From positions 11,906,001 through 11,970,000 of the forward strand of contig NC_088312.1 of the NCBI RefSeq assembly GCF_910592395.1: DNA of 64,000 bases, in the 5' to 3' direction. Below, one piece after another: positions 1 through 12,319 of the stretch. The notes beneath the pieces are model-generated. The model saw only the letters and a list, made by a program, of their open reading frames with translations. It had not been told where the DNA came from and made no database searches. Positions within the stretch are counted from its first letter, which is position 1. Each line of letters starts with the position of its first letter. A program made the translations under genes and the position numbers. This DNA comes from Lineus longissimus (lineage: Eukaryota; Nemertea; Pilidiophora; Heteronemertea; Lineidae).

Positions 1-443
1 ATCCCCTTCCCTCCCAAAAAATTGTCAAAAAGACTTTTCAGGCCATCGAAAACCCCAATGGATGTTGCATGCGTAAGGTATTACTGTAGCTGCACCTCTT
101 TTTAACATAATTTCTCCAAATTGATGTGCACAGTTGCACAGCTTATTTCACCTCAAACCACGTTTCGTTCTCCCAATAAAGAAAGAAATTCATGCACTTC
201 ATCCTGGTACAAGGCAACCCTATCAGATTCATGTATGCTAATAAAAACATTGTCTGATATGAGCGAAGTTTGCTCCATACAAAATGCTATTTCTTCTTCC
301 ATCATCTCTGGTAATCGAGTACTGTTGTAGATAATCTGTCTGTCCTCAAAATCGACGCGGTTTATCTACATGTATCTCATGTTCAACGAAACACTTTGTC
401 TGATGTTAAAAGCAATGTCTCCAAGACTAAGTCAAGAAAAGAC
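1..443. other. upstream or 5' UTR-intron sequence, nothing recognised
   Basis: AT-rich sequence with only short frames full of stops. No repeat end or coding similarity was seen. Confidence 0.5.
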
Positions 444-660
444 TCTATTTTCACAGATCTATTTAGAAATATTCAAGAAATGGGAGAAGACTATTATGCC
501 CATCCTCGTTCCATGTCGTTCAACATGTCCAAATTGTATAGTCACCAGGTTGGGTTAGCGACACCCCTATCCAAAGGTCATGACGTCTTCAGTTCTTGTT
601 TGGCCTTTGTTTCAGTTTTGTAGCAGTTAATCAACAGGTCTTAGGTCGGTGAAACTAGAG
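444..660. repeat. TA-flanked MITE, CTCTAG family, copy 1
   Basis: The left end CTCTATTTTCACAGATCTA and right end TAGGTCGGTGAAACTAGAG are imperfect inverted repeats, and the right end is followed by TA. The same ends recur at 1328, 3915, 12320, 29152 and 60842. Terminal inverted repeats with TA flanks suggest a non-autonomous Tc1/mariner-type element. No transposase frame. Confidence 0.65.
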
Positions 661-1327
661 TATGAACAAATGATTCTAATATTGCTGATTTTTGGCACTA
701 GTGTCGTCCCAACCACTACATTTGGTTGATTGCTGCAAAAAATGTCTTCTCAAATGAGTGGCTTTATGATGTATACATTGCGTACAATCAAGGATCATAG
801 CGCTCTGATATGGTACCTGGGGACAGAAAAAAGCTGATGTTCGTGACGTAACCACCGGTCACCGCCAGGGGGCAACACCGGTTATCGCCAGGGGGTGACA
901 TGTGCTAATGTCAATTTCAAACATCAAAAGCAATGTTTTCCTTTATCATGTTTCACTGTTTCGAACAATTTCCTTTTTGTGTGACGACAACGTAAGCTTC
1001 TGTCGATCACGCCGGTTGCAACAGCGCACCTTGGGGAGTTCTTTGGTATCGATCCGTATCGCTTACCCGAGAAACTCAAAACAACGATTCACCTGGTAAA
1101 AGATACTCGCCGGAAGGTTTTAACGAAAAAATGTTTCCTCATTTCAATAGATCCAATGTCACTCTTGGGAATGTGTGTGTTCTCTGGTAGGAATGGCAAC
1201 AGTTTTATGAGTTGCGTTGGTTATTTTTAAATGCTATCACAACTGTAACTTTAAAGGGGTACATTCGTATTTAATCATGGACAAAGAAAAAAGAAATGCA
1301 GTTATACCTAATGCCATAGTGCAGATA
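661..1327. other. noncoding stretch upstream of the start exon
   Basis: Apart from the CTCF-like pair at 862-896, I see only unremarkable AT-rich sequence with short frames. Confidence 0.45.
862..896 (+). promoter_or_regulatory. tandem pair of CTCF-like motifs
   Basis: CCGCCAGGGGGC (862-873) and TCGCCAGGGGGT (885-896) lie 23 bp apart in a duplicated unit that also repeats CACCGGT. The core resembles the bilaterian CTCF consensus (CCACCAGGGGGC), with one and three differences. Position just upstream of the start-codon exon would suit an insulator or promoter-anchor site. Binding is inferred. Confidence 0.35.
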
Positions 1328-1670
1328 CTCTAGACTCACTCTCCTAAGACCGTTTTGGAATATGCAGGGCCCAGCCCCCATAGATATAATGCCTTTTGTC
1401 GTTCGATGTCACTCAACATTGTTCAATCGAGACAGCCAATAGGGGGGGGGGGGGGCGACACTATTAAGCTGTCTAACATTTCTGATGGTCATGACATCAT
1501 ATGCTGCCCTTAGCATTGTTTGTGTCGATTTCACAGCAAAGGTTCAGAATGGCAGGCAGATAGGCCCTGGAGCCAATCAGGTATGGAGTGGCCTTGGCGT
1601 GTTCAATGTGCATTGTGCTGGGGGTCATGCCCCGAGATAGTGAACCGGTGTTAGATTGGTGAGTCTAGAG
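1328..1670. repeat. TA-flanked MITE, CTCTAG family, copy 2 (long)
   Basis: Ends CTCTAGACTCACTCTCCTAA and GATTGGTGAGTCTAGAG are inverted and flanked by TA. At 343 bp it is longer than its ~190-217 bp relatives. It contains a run of 14 Gs at about 1442-1455. Confidence 0.6.
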
Positions 1671-1749
1671 TATTCTTCTTCTTCGGTAACTCAATATCAC
1701 TATTGCTATTATTCACTGGTCTAATGAAATTTTCCATCATATTTTTCAG

Positions 1750-1866
1750 GTGTGACGCGTTGAGATGATAGGCAATGGGGAATAAGCTTTGTGCACCCTT
1801 GTGGAAGAAACCTTACAGAGATGGGGAATCTCCGTGGTATCCCAAGAAGGATTCCCATCTTCTTCG
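1750..1866 (+). CDS. sif: still life/TIAM-like Rac-GEF, start-codon exon (5' UTR plus first 30 codons)
   Basis: The ATG is at 1775. The translation begins MGNKLCAPLWKK and contains GESPW, closely matching the N-terminus I remember for invertebrate still life (SIF) proteins, Rac-type guanine-nucleotide exchange factors acting at membranes and synapses. Gly2 and Cys6 fit N-myristoylation plus palmitoylation, so membrane anchoring is inferred. The exon follows a pyrimidine-rich acceptor (TTTTTCAG, ending 1749), so there is a further 5' UTR exon upstream. It ends CG|GTGAGA at 1866/1867. The split codon CG|A is completed as Arg by the exon at 29748, and that phase match is strong support. A short upstream ATG at 1765 overlaps this start. 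I am confident of the family and the splice join. Orthology rests on remembered sequence, not a search. Confidence 0.85.
1765..1785 (+). promoter_or_regulatory. overlapping upstream ORF at the sif start
   Basis: ATG at 1765 opens a six-codon frame (MIGNGE, stop TAA at 1783-1785). It runs across the sif ATG at 1775 in another frame. The spliced 5' UTR exon keeps this ATG because the acceptor is at 1749. Overlapping uORFs usually reduce initiation at the main start; that effect is inferred here. Confidence 0.45.
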
Positions 1867-3914
1867 GTGAGAACAGAATATTTTCTTTAATTCTTCAAAT
1901 TTGTTTGTCAATAGTGCATAAATGTAGAAATTGAGCGGCAAAATTAAGATATGTCGAAACATAGTGACATGACCATTCCTTATGAAGGTCTTGATGAGCA
2001 CTTTCTGATGATACCATTAGTGTCATGATTGTGGGGGTGATTCGTACGTTTCTAGAAATCTCCTTTGTAAAAAGCAGCACCGCTTTCATGAACTGTGATT
2101 GCCAAGTTCCTTTATGTTTCATATTGATGAGCAACACTATATTCTTCTCATTTGAGTCACCAAAGTTTGACCAGAGAATGTTGATCATGAGATGGACCCA
2201 AAAACTAGCTGTTGTTGACAGTTTCACCATTCTTCCTGATAAGCATAGTTTGGACAAATATGGTTCCTTTAAGCGTTGATTAAAGTGGTCAGGTCTTAGG
2301 ACAGACACTCAGGGTCGCCATCCCCGAAGATTTAAGCAGTTCAGTATTTCCTTATGTTGCCTGGTGGAGCCAGTCGCACCTTGACCCACCAAGACTTTGA
2401 CTTTGCAAGACTGGTCCTCCTTGTATACTTGGATATTGGCAGCTAGATTACCATAGTAGATTACTGCGGTATCTTCTGCTTATATCAGCTATACAAGCCA
2501 GAGGGAGCCTGGATGAGCCAATCAATGCTTACTCTTCAGTTGAAAAGTTGTTTATCTGACAGTAAGGTGAAACAGTCAACAATAAAATTATATGTTTTAG
2601 TTTCTTTCACCATCAACATTCCTTCAAAACTCCCATGTACTGTAGTGCCATCTATGAAGTATCTGGCATTTGAATTCTTATTCATCGACTGCAGTACATT
2701 GATAAGTGCAGAAGCTGAGCCAGTGATTTTAGTAAAGAGAATTTGAATGCCTGCAAAAACTGTCCAGCTATGTCAAATATCACTCCTGGTGATTTCAAAT
2801 GAAATATTGGAATGTACTCAGAGGCGTGGGTGGGGACACAAAACAATATAATTTGACCTGGCCTTAGGCTGCATGATGCTTTTGTTTGATTCTAGTTAGT
2901 TGAGGGCATCCGGCTTTTCATTTTGATGAAAGCTAATGCACCATCAAAAAAATCACTCATGGTGTTTGTTAAAATGAATATTTGGAATAAACACAGATGT
3001 GTGAGCGAGATACAAATTGGTCGTTGATGCAGTTTACCTGACCTAAGGCTGCATTATACTGTAGTGTAAAGGCCATCCGGATTTTCGTTTTGATAGTAGC
3101 TAATGCATCTGTAACAAATTATGACATCTATTGACATTGATGCTACATTTATTGGTGATAATTGGGGGTACTGTGAGTGTGAGTCCGGAAATATTTGCGG
3201 GATTTCTAATTTCGCCTTTGGCATCATAGATTATTACGAAAATATATGGTAGCAAAAATTAAAATCTGATTGAAATTACTGCTATGGGGTTGTCAAAACG
3301 CTAATTCAAAAGTATGCGAAAGTTTAAAATGTTACAAAACCACAAAATAAAATGGAATATTTCTGTGGTTACAGTACCTGCTGGTTATGAATTGCACTTT
3401 CACATAATCTGATATCTGTCGCTTCTCATTAACATGTCAATGAATTAGCCGGAAACTGACTCACGTGTGGGTTCTGCTAATTAAGTGACAAATTAACTGA
3501 AAGGATTGTTAATCATGTTAATTATTTGATTCTTATGTGATTTGTGTTGTGGATTTTTGTATCAATTTCTGTGTAAAATCGTGATTCATCTTTTAGTCAA
3601 CTTGATATATGATATTACTGTAATACAAAATGTTAATGAATTGCTAACAATTTTGCATGGATTCCAGGAATGCATGTTTCCAAAGGGTTTTTTTGGGCAG
3701 GAAGGGGCTTTAACGCTGAGAAGAAATAAATATATTAAGGAGAAATGGACATTTTTACAGCTTTTGCATGATTTGTAGGGCCAACTTGCACGAAAGAGCG
3801 GCCAGAGGTTGGGTTTTCTGATGATGTGTTTTGGCGATAGTACTCCAAATGCTTTTGGCTTGAATGAAAATTTTCATCTGGATTGAAAGTACAAGTATTA
3901 CAGTTCCATATATA
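1867..3914. other. intron 1, first part: nothing recognised
   Basis: Starts with the donor GTGAGA. The remainder is AT-rich with short frames only. About 2840-3110 holds two loosely similar ~180-bp segments (a 'gcattatac...gatgaaagctaatgca' theme), probably an old duplication. Confidence 0.4.
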
Positions 3915-4124
3915 CTCTAGATTCACCGATAGAAGATCTTTCTAGGTCGTAAATCCTAAGTTGATATCAAGCTCATGGTCATTCTGTGCCATTCAACATG
4001 TTCAATTTGGGTAGACAATGGGTTGGCAGCACCAAGTTACCTATTGCCACAACCTGATGGTCCGGCTTTGCCATCATTTCAATTTCGTAATCAATCAACT
4101 GGTCTTAGATAGGTGAAACTGGAG
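3915..4124. repeat. TA-flanked MITE, CTCTAG family, copy 3
   Basis: Left end CTCTAGATTCACCGAT, right end CTTAGATAGGTGAAACTGGAG, inverted, with TA on both sides. Confidence 0.65.
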
Positions 4125-5225
4125 TAACTGTAACACAGCCTGCAGACATTTTACAATGTCATTTTCATCTGGCTGCCAGCAATAATATTTCTCCATTACT
4201 ACTCTAAATAGCCTTAACTCAGCAGTGACAGTAAAAAAACACCAAAGTTATGAAAGTCACATTTTAGTTACCTTGTTATTGTAAATCTGATACTTTCTGT
4301 GATATCATCGAGTTTTTCTGAAAAAATGGCAACGTTGAAATGGTTTCCGACTCAGATTTTGAAAGTTTCGAGTTTGCGTCCTTGAATTTTTTCATAACCA
4401 CAATAAAAATGGTTGCATTGTTGAAAATGATGTATTTGTTAGCTCCATTTGGGAATTAGTTTTAGCATTACATTATCAGTTGATGGCTTTTGAAATATCC
4501 CAGAATCTGTTCTGTCATTGCTGAATTGATATAAAACATATTGGCAATATGGGGAATATGGGGTTTTGTAGGTTTAAAAGGGAACACTGCCTACTTAATA
4601 CAATGCCACTTTATTTTTACACCTCAGTCAGTATCATATGGCCATGAATGAAATGGTCCCAAAGTGCTGCACAAGTCATTATTATGGAATACCAAAACAC
4701 AAGTTTCAGAATAGAAAGTTACCCAATCACGAGTTCAGCAGACGAGCTAACTGCATCTTCTGCGCAACAGAAAATAAGAAGGCACACTTTGCGGGCAGTT
4801 TTGAATTTTAAATTTTGAACCAAGCTATCTTCAGTCTTTTTGCCAAGGATTTTTCAGTTTGACTGTGTATTTCCATATAGCATTCAGCCAATAAGTATTA
4901 TCAGCAGTGTATGACCGCTGGTATTACCTCATATCTGATTGAACCCTATAAATGATACGACAGCATTTTGCCAACAGACAGAGGAAAAATATCATTATTT
5001 CCTTCTTTTTGTGGTTTTTCTTCTCATGAAAGGGTTCATTGTGTGACCATATTGATACCAAGCTTGATAAAGGGAAAATAAAAAGAGAACTATTTGATCC
5101 CTTTCATCCCAGTATTAACAGTCATGCTAGTCCTTGGTAGGATTTTTTGCTAATCAGTCAGAGATCTTGAGAGGATGGTTGGAGCCATCTTATGTATGAT
5201 TTTCCTAAAAAGTGTGAATTTGGTA
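4125..5225. other. intron 1: nothing recognised
   Basis: AT-rich, no long frame or repeat end identified. Confidence 0.4.
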
Positions 5226-5395
5226 CACTAGAACATCTCTGTTAAGGACACCCTTGGACTGGCAAGACAGTGCTGTCCTTGATGGAGAGGTGTCCTGACT
5301 AGAGAGGTCAAATTGAAAGAAACAACTAATATGGGACCAAAAATAGTGACCTTAGTAGGGAGGGTGTCCTTATCAGTTGTATTCCTCAGAACTCA
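5226..5395. repeat. TA-type MITE, TTAAGGACA family, degraded copy
   Basis: Contains CTAGAACATCTCTGTTAAGG, TGTCCTTGATGGAGAGGTG and AGAGAGGTCAAATTGA, which recur in clearer copies at 10351, 23385, 47495, 48218 and 50107. A further fragment lies at about 6905-6965. Confidence 0.55.
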
Positions 5396-5496
5396 GATTT
5401 TCAGACAGCATCTTAAATTTCTAGAAAACCTTCTTATTAACCATGCTACATGTTTTCCATTATTTTAAACATTTCCAGGATATTTTAAAACATTAA

Positions 5497-5831
5497 AGGG
5501 TAACTCGTGTCAAATTTCACCAGATAATGTTTTAGCTGTTCTTGACAAATGATTACGTCACTTTCTCATAAATCGGTAAGGTTCTCGAATCGAAATGCAC
5601 ATTTTCTAGAAATTGATGGTTTAATCCCGCCCGGATGGCTCGCTTCGATGCTGTTTTCGTTGATGACGCCACAACATGAACATTTTCGCGGTCGCAGTGG
5701 TTTACATTCAGCGATTTTATAATAAATCTAATCAAAAAATGGAAAATTTGAGCTTTACATTTAAAAATTAACTTCAACAATTAAAAACGGACGTATTTCC
5801 GCAAAGTTGTAAATGACATCATAGTATCACT
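5497..5831 (-). repeat. TTAA-flanked dispersed element (piggyBac-type target site), copy 1
   Basis: Flanked by TTAA at 5493-5496 and 5832-5835. It is a close reverse-complement relative of 40321-40609. Shared landmarks include TAACTCGTGTCAAATTTCACC, CATTTTCTAGAAATTGATGG and GGACGTATTTCCGCAAAGTT. There is no transposase; a non-autonomous element is inferred. Confidence 0.65.
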
Positions 5832-5835
5832 TTAA

Positions 5836-7318
5836 TCGAATTTATATTCAGTACCTTCACGGTAGTACCTTGCAGGTACAAGTAACTTCATTCTACTTCA
5901 ACCTGCTGCCTTGTAAAATTCCTAAGGGAAACAAAAAGTAGGGAGCTAAGTAAAATTCCTTTCGTACTTTGAATGTAGGCTTAGTCCGCCCCTTTTCCAT
6001 CTCGTTGGATTGATTATTGGATTAGCTTTTCATTCAATAATCATTCCGTTTGACCCCTTATAAAGGAAATTATCGATCAAGGTGGAATACAAATATTTAG
6101 GCCAGTATTGGTTTCATTCATGATAAGTTGTAAGTTGTGGACACACGGATATAAATTTCATGGTTATATACAGAAGCTTATGTATATTTAATTGTATTAC
6201 GAGCTTAACAAGGTAGGTGCAAGTTTTGTATACATGTATTCCTTGGGTACATTGCCTCTGTGGGACGTTGAAACTGTTAAGGCCATAATCAGGTTGATTG
6301 TGGGGGGAGATTAAGTTTCGGGAGACCAGTCATTACCAGGGGCCTTTCAGAATGCTAGATCTCTTGATATTTCATACCCCTGGTAAAAACGAGTACCCTT
6401 CTGAAGCATGTCAGTAGTTGGGATCAAAATATCTGGAAATGTGTCTGCTAAAACTAGATAAAAACGTGCCGTGCCAAAAGTCAGAAATGGGCAGAAAGTA
6501 TATCTTTCCCCTTCTTTGTATTTTTGTCTAACTGAATTTGACCCAATATCGATATATTGACAGACCTATCCCCAGTCTTTAGAGAACCTGGCACACCATA
6601 TCAAACATGTCAAAGAAAAAATGTCTGGTTGTAATGGAGCCCCATAACTGACACAAAAGTGACGTGACAGGCGCCAGCTCCTAGTCACGTCAAAGGAAGT
6701 CGCTAACTGCGCAATCTTGGCTCCTCTTCCCTTGGCGATCTCTCATAAGTGTCAGTGCGTCCGTGGTCCGATAATTGTCACAATGAAGAGTTGTGTGGAT
6801 CGATGGTGGTGGCTGGTGGGGTCGATATTCACACGTAAGGCAAGAGTGAAGGGCAATGGTGCTGAGACTTGGACAAGTACAGCAATCAGTTAATGAATCG
6901 AACCCTATTGCTGAACCTCTCTCTATTAAGGACACCCTTAGGACTGTCAAGTGAGAGGTTTCCTGCATGTATGATTATAGAGGTCAAGTTCATCAGAAGT
7001 GACCAATTCAGAACCAAATGTGGTTACCTTTGACATTAATGAAGGAATTCAGATTACAATTGCGTTGTTGACTTCAGTTTTCATCATGAAAAATGATACA
7101 ACAGTATTTACAATCTGAAATATAATATCTAAATAGGTCATTATTTTATGTGTAACATACAAATGTATGAATAGACTCATTAATCTATGTTTGTTATCAA
7201 AGTATTATATTTTATAAGTATTATATTTTGTGATTTTGAGTTGAATTCAAAAACTGTCTCCTTTATTTCATTTGTTATGAAATTTGATAGGATACAACAC
7301 ATAGATACAAACACATAG
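5836..7318. other. intron 1: nothing recognised apart from a MITE fragment
   Basis: About 6905-6965 carries a fragment of the TTAAGGACA family. The rest is AT-rich noncoding sequence. Confidence 0.4.
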
Positions 7319-7497
7319 AACGTGACCTCTTAAGGTCACACATATGACCTCTTAAGGTCACACATGACCTGTTAAGGTTACACATTACATCATTAAGTCA
7401 TACATGACCTTTGAAGGTCACATGTAACTTCATTAGGGTACACATGACCTTTTAAGGTCAACGAAACCTATTTTGGTCACACATAACCTCATTAGGT
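7319..7497. repeat. short tandem array of TGACCT...AGGTCA palindromes
   Basis: About eight degenerate ~20-22 bp units. The best is TGACCTCTTAAGGTCACA, twice at the left end; later units keep ACCT, TTAAGG and TCACA with substitutions. Each good unit is an everted pair of the nuclear-receptor half-site AGGTCA spaced by 4 bp. Most simply this is a minisatellite; receptor binding is speculative. Confidence 0.6.
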
Positions 7498-8980
7498 CAA
7501 AATGATAAATCTTCAATTGTGAAGTGAAAGCTTTGGTCAGTTTCTCTGCATAACGAAGCTTTGTGTTGAGAAGGAGACATTTGACCTTTCGAATACTAAA
7601 TTCGATAGATTTAATGTATGCTTTTGTCTAGAATTGATCTAATATGAGAGACAAAACTTTGAAGAATGAGGAGAGAGTTAATTTCTGACACCACCTGCTA
7701 AAACTGGCATCCATTAATCTGCTGGAATAGGCTGACAGCATCCATACACTTCACATCACCATGGTTACCAATCAGAAAACAGGTGCTAAGTCAGTTTTTA
7801 TTTCGGTATCGTCGGCCGAGACTGGTGGCTCATGGGAAATAACGGTCCGAAGTCGATGTGTAATGTAATAATGACGCCTATGATGTGTGTATAGCTTCTG
7901 TCGAGATTAAAAACGCCAGTCTAGTGACGTGTAATCAGGCAAATGGGTTACGCAGGCTATTATGGGATTTTTCGAAAGATGCGTAACTACTTGTATTTAC
8001 GTCATAGGGAGGTCGATGATATCAATGGGGTCGGGCACTAGCTCAGCTGGTCTGTTGCTGTACGTGACACGTTTGGATTTGGGCTACGATGCTTATCAGT
8101 TGCATGATGTAACTACTTCGCGTGGGTTCTCATGTGGTGGTTGCAGGTGGGAGGCATTCGCGGACTACTCATTATTTAATTATGACCCATCACATGAGGG
8201 ACTTTTGCAGTTTCAGTTCTCAGTTGTTTGAATAATTTGTGGGCGTAGTAATTCGAGATGTGGGAGCTCAAAGTCTATCATACAAATGTCATAGTCATTT
8301 TCCCACTGGGATGAATTTTGGGCGGCATTGGTGGGACCAGGCTATCCCAAGTAAAATAAGGATAAGGGCTATCAAGAATTACTAAAGACCAAATTTTTTG
8401 GCCATTCTGAAATTCCTTATTCTCAGTCGTTATGTATTCTTGGGAATAATCTTTCTCTGAATGACTCGGAAGGTTGGGTTTTGGTCGGTGACCTAAAGTG
8501 TGCCAGCTTGATTATCAGTTATGGTATGGTATCTTGCATGGTTCCGATGGCAAAATTTGCCAAGAATGTGATTAACTCTATGGCTTTGTAAAGAATGGAA
8601 TCCAATGAAAAAGAAGGTTTGCATTGGAAACGTACGCTTCACTGCATTAGTCAGTTGCTACCCGCTTCTTTCTTAGCTTTCAGCGCATGAAAGATTTTAT
8701 TTGATGGCTGATTTTTCATTTCAAAGAAATTTATTCATTGGGTAATTTTTCTAGCTTTCATACGGAAATTAGTAATAGATTTGCTATAAATTTGGCTAAC
8801 CTGTTGATGAGAATGGCTTAGGTGCTGATAGCGATAGTGGGCGCATGGGTGTGGCATCAAGATGAGCATGGGAAGTGAGTTTAACAAATCATCATTACCG
8901 GTTGCTGTTTTGATGAGAATGTTGCACAGAAAGAACAATCCATCTTTATTTGAGGCAAAATGTTCATTGAGTGTTTTTTC
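7498..8980. other. intron 1: nothing recognised
   Basis: Short frames only, including an 89-codon open frame at 7962-8231 that resembles nothing I know and has no splice context. Confidence 0.4.
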
Positions 8981-8984
8981 TTAA

Positions 8985-9378
8985 GGGGTGACTATAGGCA
9001 AGGCCTAGATGGGGCATATCAAGTAATCGTAGTTGACACTTGGTGTCTCTACTATCTCATGTAGTGTGTCAGCCCCATTCACTCTTTCACAAGTAATAAA
9101 CTGCTGTATACTTTTAGTCATCCAGGCAGTTTTACAACAAAATGTGGAAGTTCAAGACATCTGTTTGCTGGATTTGAATTTACTTTAAGCTCCAGTAAAT
9201 TTGAATCTAATGAACAGATTGAACTTCCTAGTGTCATTGTAAAAGTATTATTTTATCCCTAAGTCCAGCCAGATACAGTCTCTATTGCAAGCGGTGGCAT
9301 TGGGCCTTAAACAAGCACTGTCATCTGGCTTTGAAAGATGGCAGCAAGTTCTGTATTGTACCTGCCTATAGTCCCCCT
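8985..9378. repeat. TTAA-flanked MITE with CTATAGGCA ends
   Basis: TTAA (8981-8984) then GGGGTGACTATAGGCA; right end TGCCTATAGTCCCCC then TTTAA (TTAA at 9379-9382). Solo right-end fragments with TGCCTATAGTCTCCCTTTAA occur near 28900 and a worn one near 31890. Confidence 0.6.
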
Positions 9379-9885
9379 TTAAGGACGAAACCCACTGCAC
9401 GATACATTTTATGTCAAATAAAGATGGATATTTAGTTCTGCGATGTAAATAAAGTCTTGTGTATTGCAGTTTGACACCATGTCGACTGGCCATCTGATCG
9501 CAGCGCACTGCTCTCCACCAGTTCATGCGCAAGAATGAATTTTTTTCATAGAAAGCTACGCCCAGAGTGAGTTTTATTTTGTTCCTTTTGTTCATTTCAT
9601 CGCCATAGAATGGACCACCTATAGAACAAGGTGAACAGTTTCTCCCTTAAAAATCGTCTTTCATTTCATTTTTGTTCAGGTCCTGATCTTTTCTTGACCT
9701 TCCCTCGATGTCTGGCATCAGATACTACCATTTCAATCCATCTTCTTCTTCCTCTTCTTCTCTTTGAGTTGGCTATTGGCAGTGTGAGGTAGTTCATCCA
9801 GCAATCATATGTAGCTTATTTTTGGATACTTTCAATCCCAACTTTCCTCAATTTTTCTTCCTCTCTGTCTTCTTAAACATGGTGG

Positions 9886-10230
9886 TGTAGTCAGTCTCCA
9901 ACCACTCGGCTGTCAGAGTGGTGCAGGAGATCCCAGGTTCGATTCCCACTCAGTTTTAGTTTACTAATGTGACCAGGGTGTAGGTGTCCTCTGGTGCCTC
10001 TCCAGTTTTCTCCTGCAATAAGAAGATCGAATTATTGTCTGAAGACCCAAAAATTCGGCTCGGTATTCTAAATCAGCATCTGCCTTTATGTAATCTGGGC
10101 CTGCTCATGCATGCGGCAAATTTTGGACAAAGGTTGCTTCGGTGGATCCTCGGCCATTCAGCTTTCCCTCCCATAAATAAAGATCTGCCCCAATACACCA
10201 CTGCTGTCTAGTGAGCCACAAAGATAATTG
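9886..10230 (+). mobile_element. tRNA-derived SINE, degraded
   Basis: A tRNA-like head with box-A-like GGTGGTGTAGTCAGT and box-B-like GGTTCGATTCC is followed by a body containing TCCTCTGGTGCCTCTCCAGT, similar to the bodies of the SINEs at 48.6 and 51.3 kb. No intact tRNA. Confidence 0.5.
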
Positions 10231-10350
10231 ACTTGCCGGGGAAGGAACCCAGCCTGTTCCTCATACCGGCTGATTATTGTCCTCCCTGAAGTATTATGAC
10301 CACATCTGGAAGTCGGTTCAATTGCCTCTCCAGGGGAAGTAAAATAATTA

Positions 10351-10530
10351 CAGTGGCACCTCTCTTAGTGAAAAACCTCTCCATTAAGGACACCCTCTCT
10401 AATAAGGACACATGTTTTGGTCCGAAACCTGTCATTTCCATTCAAATTGTCCTCTGTATTCAGAACACCTCTCCATTAAGGACAGCATAGGTCAGTCCCA
10501 AGGGTGTCCTTAATAATGAGGTTCTACTGC
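10351..10530. repeat. TA-type MITE, TTAAGGACA family
   Basis: Left CAGTGGCACCTCTC and right GAGGTTCTACTG form an inverted pair. Internally it repeats CTCTCCATTAAGGACA on both strands, so the whole unit can fold into a hairpin. Confidence 0.65.
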
Positions 10531-12319
10531 ATTAGGGAAGAAGGTGAATATTCTACGGTAAGCTGCCAAATCTCCACACATCTTAGTTTTTCTAACCCGC
10601 GAAAAATTTGAAATTTTTTTTAAAATTCATTATTTTGATCTGGACACATTTAGTAATTTCTTTCGGTTTTCCAATGAAAATTACTTTTTTGTGGATTTAT
10701 TTTCGCAAAACTAGGTTTGTTGCCAAATCCATGATTGAGAAGATTTAGCAGTTTGCAGTATTCTGTCTGGGTTTGGCCTATTTCCTCTCAAAGGATGTGG
10801 AGGATACTGATGTCTTGCTATAAATAGTTGTTTACTTGTCTGCTGTCTCCTCCCGTCTCAGTACAGTACTTGCCAAAAGTAACATATTTTGTTTGCGAGC
10901 AACTGTGTAAATAAGTCTTCTTCCCTTGGTAGGATATGGTTTATTTTTCATCCAATTTGTAGGCCTACTCTTTTCGAGTATGTTGTTCTCATTTGCTGCT
11001 TTTGTTCCCAAAATTTAGGTAATCATCTTTCATTTCACACACAAATTCTGTAAGAGCTCATGTTTACACCCCCCAAAAACATTTGAGTCAATTTGCACAA
11101 AAAAAGATACTAGATTACAAAAAGTTATGAAACCAGACTGTTGTGTGAAGTCGTCAGTCTGATAGGGTTTAATTTGATGCTGGTCTTTACCACGAGATAT
11201 ATAAAAAGTAAACAGATTTTCTGTGACCTTACTCCTACCAAAGACACTTTCGTGAAAACACGAGAGGAACATTACTATGATGGCTGGGGGGGGGGGGGGG
11301 GTTCCAACACCTATCTGATAACCAAGGGTGACACTTGTGAAGTGCAACATTACCCCCATGAGTTGTAGTAAACATTATATTTTGCTTTCGGTGCTGTTAG
11401 AATGAATTTTGAATTGATAATGATATATCTACTTTGTTTTTGAAAGGAGGATTACAGCAGGCTTCCATAAGAGGTAAGAATGACTTAGCTTTCCTGGCGA
11501 AAGGATAAGAGGTGCTTTAATTCTGCTAACAACTAATAAATCGAACTATCGCTGCATGGGAGGAAAGTTGAAACAATTATAAACCTGATAATAGTAAAAT
11601 GGCTGTTGATTCGGGCCCAAAGCCTGACGAGCACTGCTTTTCTTTCACTTTTTTAGCTGGGTAAGGTCGGCCGCTAACACTTTGCAAACTGCTTTGCTTG
11701 AATGCTCTCAAAATGATTTGAATAACCACTTTTTGCTAGAATTGACAAAATTATCCAAATAGCTGGAAGATTGTGTAAGATAACTCTAGCAGATCTGTTA
11801 TACCCAACCTAAAACTTGTAGGTATTTCTGACAAAACCTAAGTCCCCACCAAGTTAAGAAAATCAGTTGTGGAAACGAACATCGATCTATGGACCATAGA
11901 TGGCTGTTGTAAATAACATTACGGAGATGACCAAATCACAATTGACAATTTTGGTTCCATTGAAAAACGAAATATATTTTGTAAAATCCACCAAAGTAAA
12001 AACTTGTGTTTTTTGGAGAGAATATTTTACAAATCGCAAAAATAAATTGGGTGTAGATACTGTATAGTATACAGTACGAACTGTAATTGAGGCAGCAACA
12101 TCCTCCCATAGCAAGCCGTTCGATCGTTTCTAAAGAGATGCTAATTACGCTCTCTCAAAGCTTTGATTGAATGAGTGTATTTTAGGAATGATACACTGGC
12201 CTGATGTAGGAGGATGAGGCATCAATGATGTCATCAACCAATATTATAACTTCCATAACCTACAGATAATTTCATGACCTAGAAAAAGGTCATTCGTCCT
12301 TGCTCACCAAATGTATCTA
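10531..12319. other. intron 1: nothing recognised except a long G run
   Basis: AT-rich. An uninterrupted run of 16 G lies at 11286-11301 on the plus strand. Confidence 0.45.

Noticed and set aside
7962-8231. 89-codon ORF with several Cys
   Set aside because: No similarity recognised, no splice signals, no promoter motifs; length is within chance expectation.
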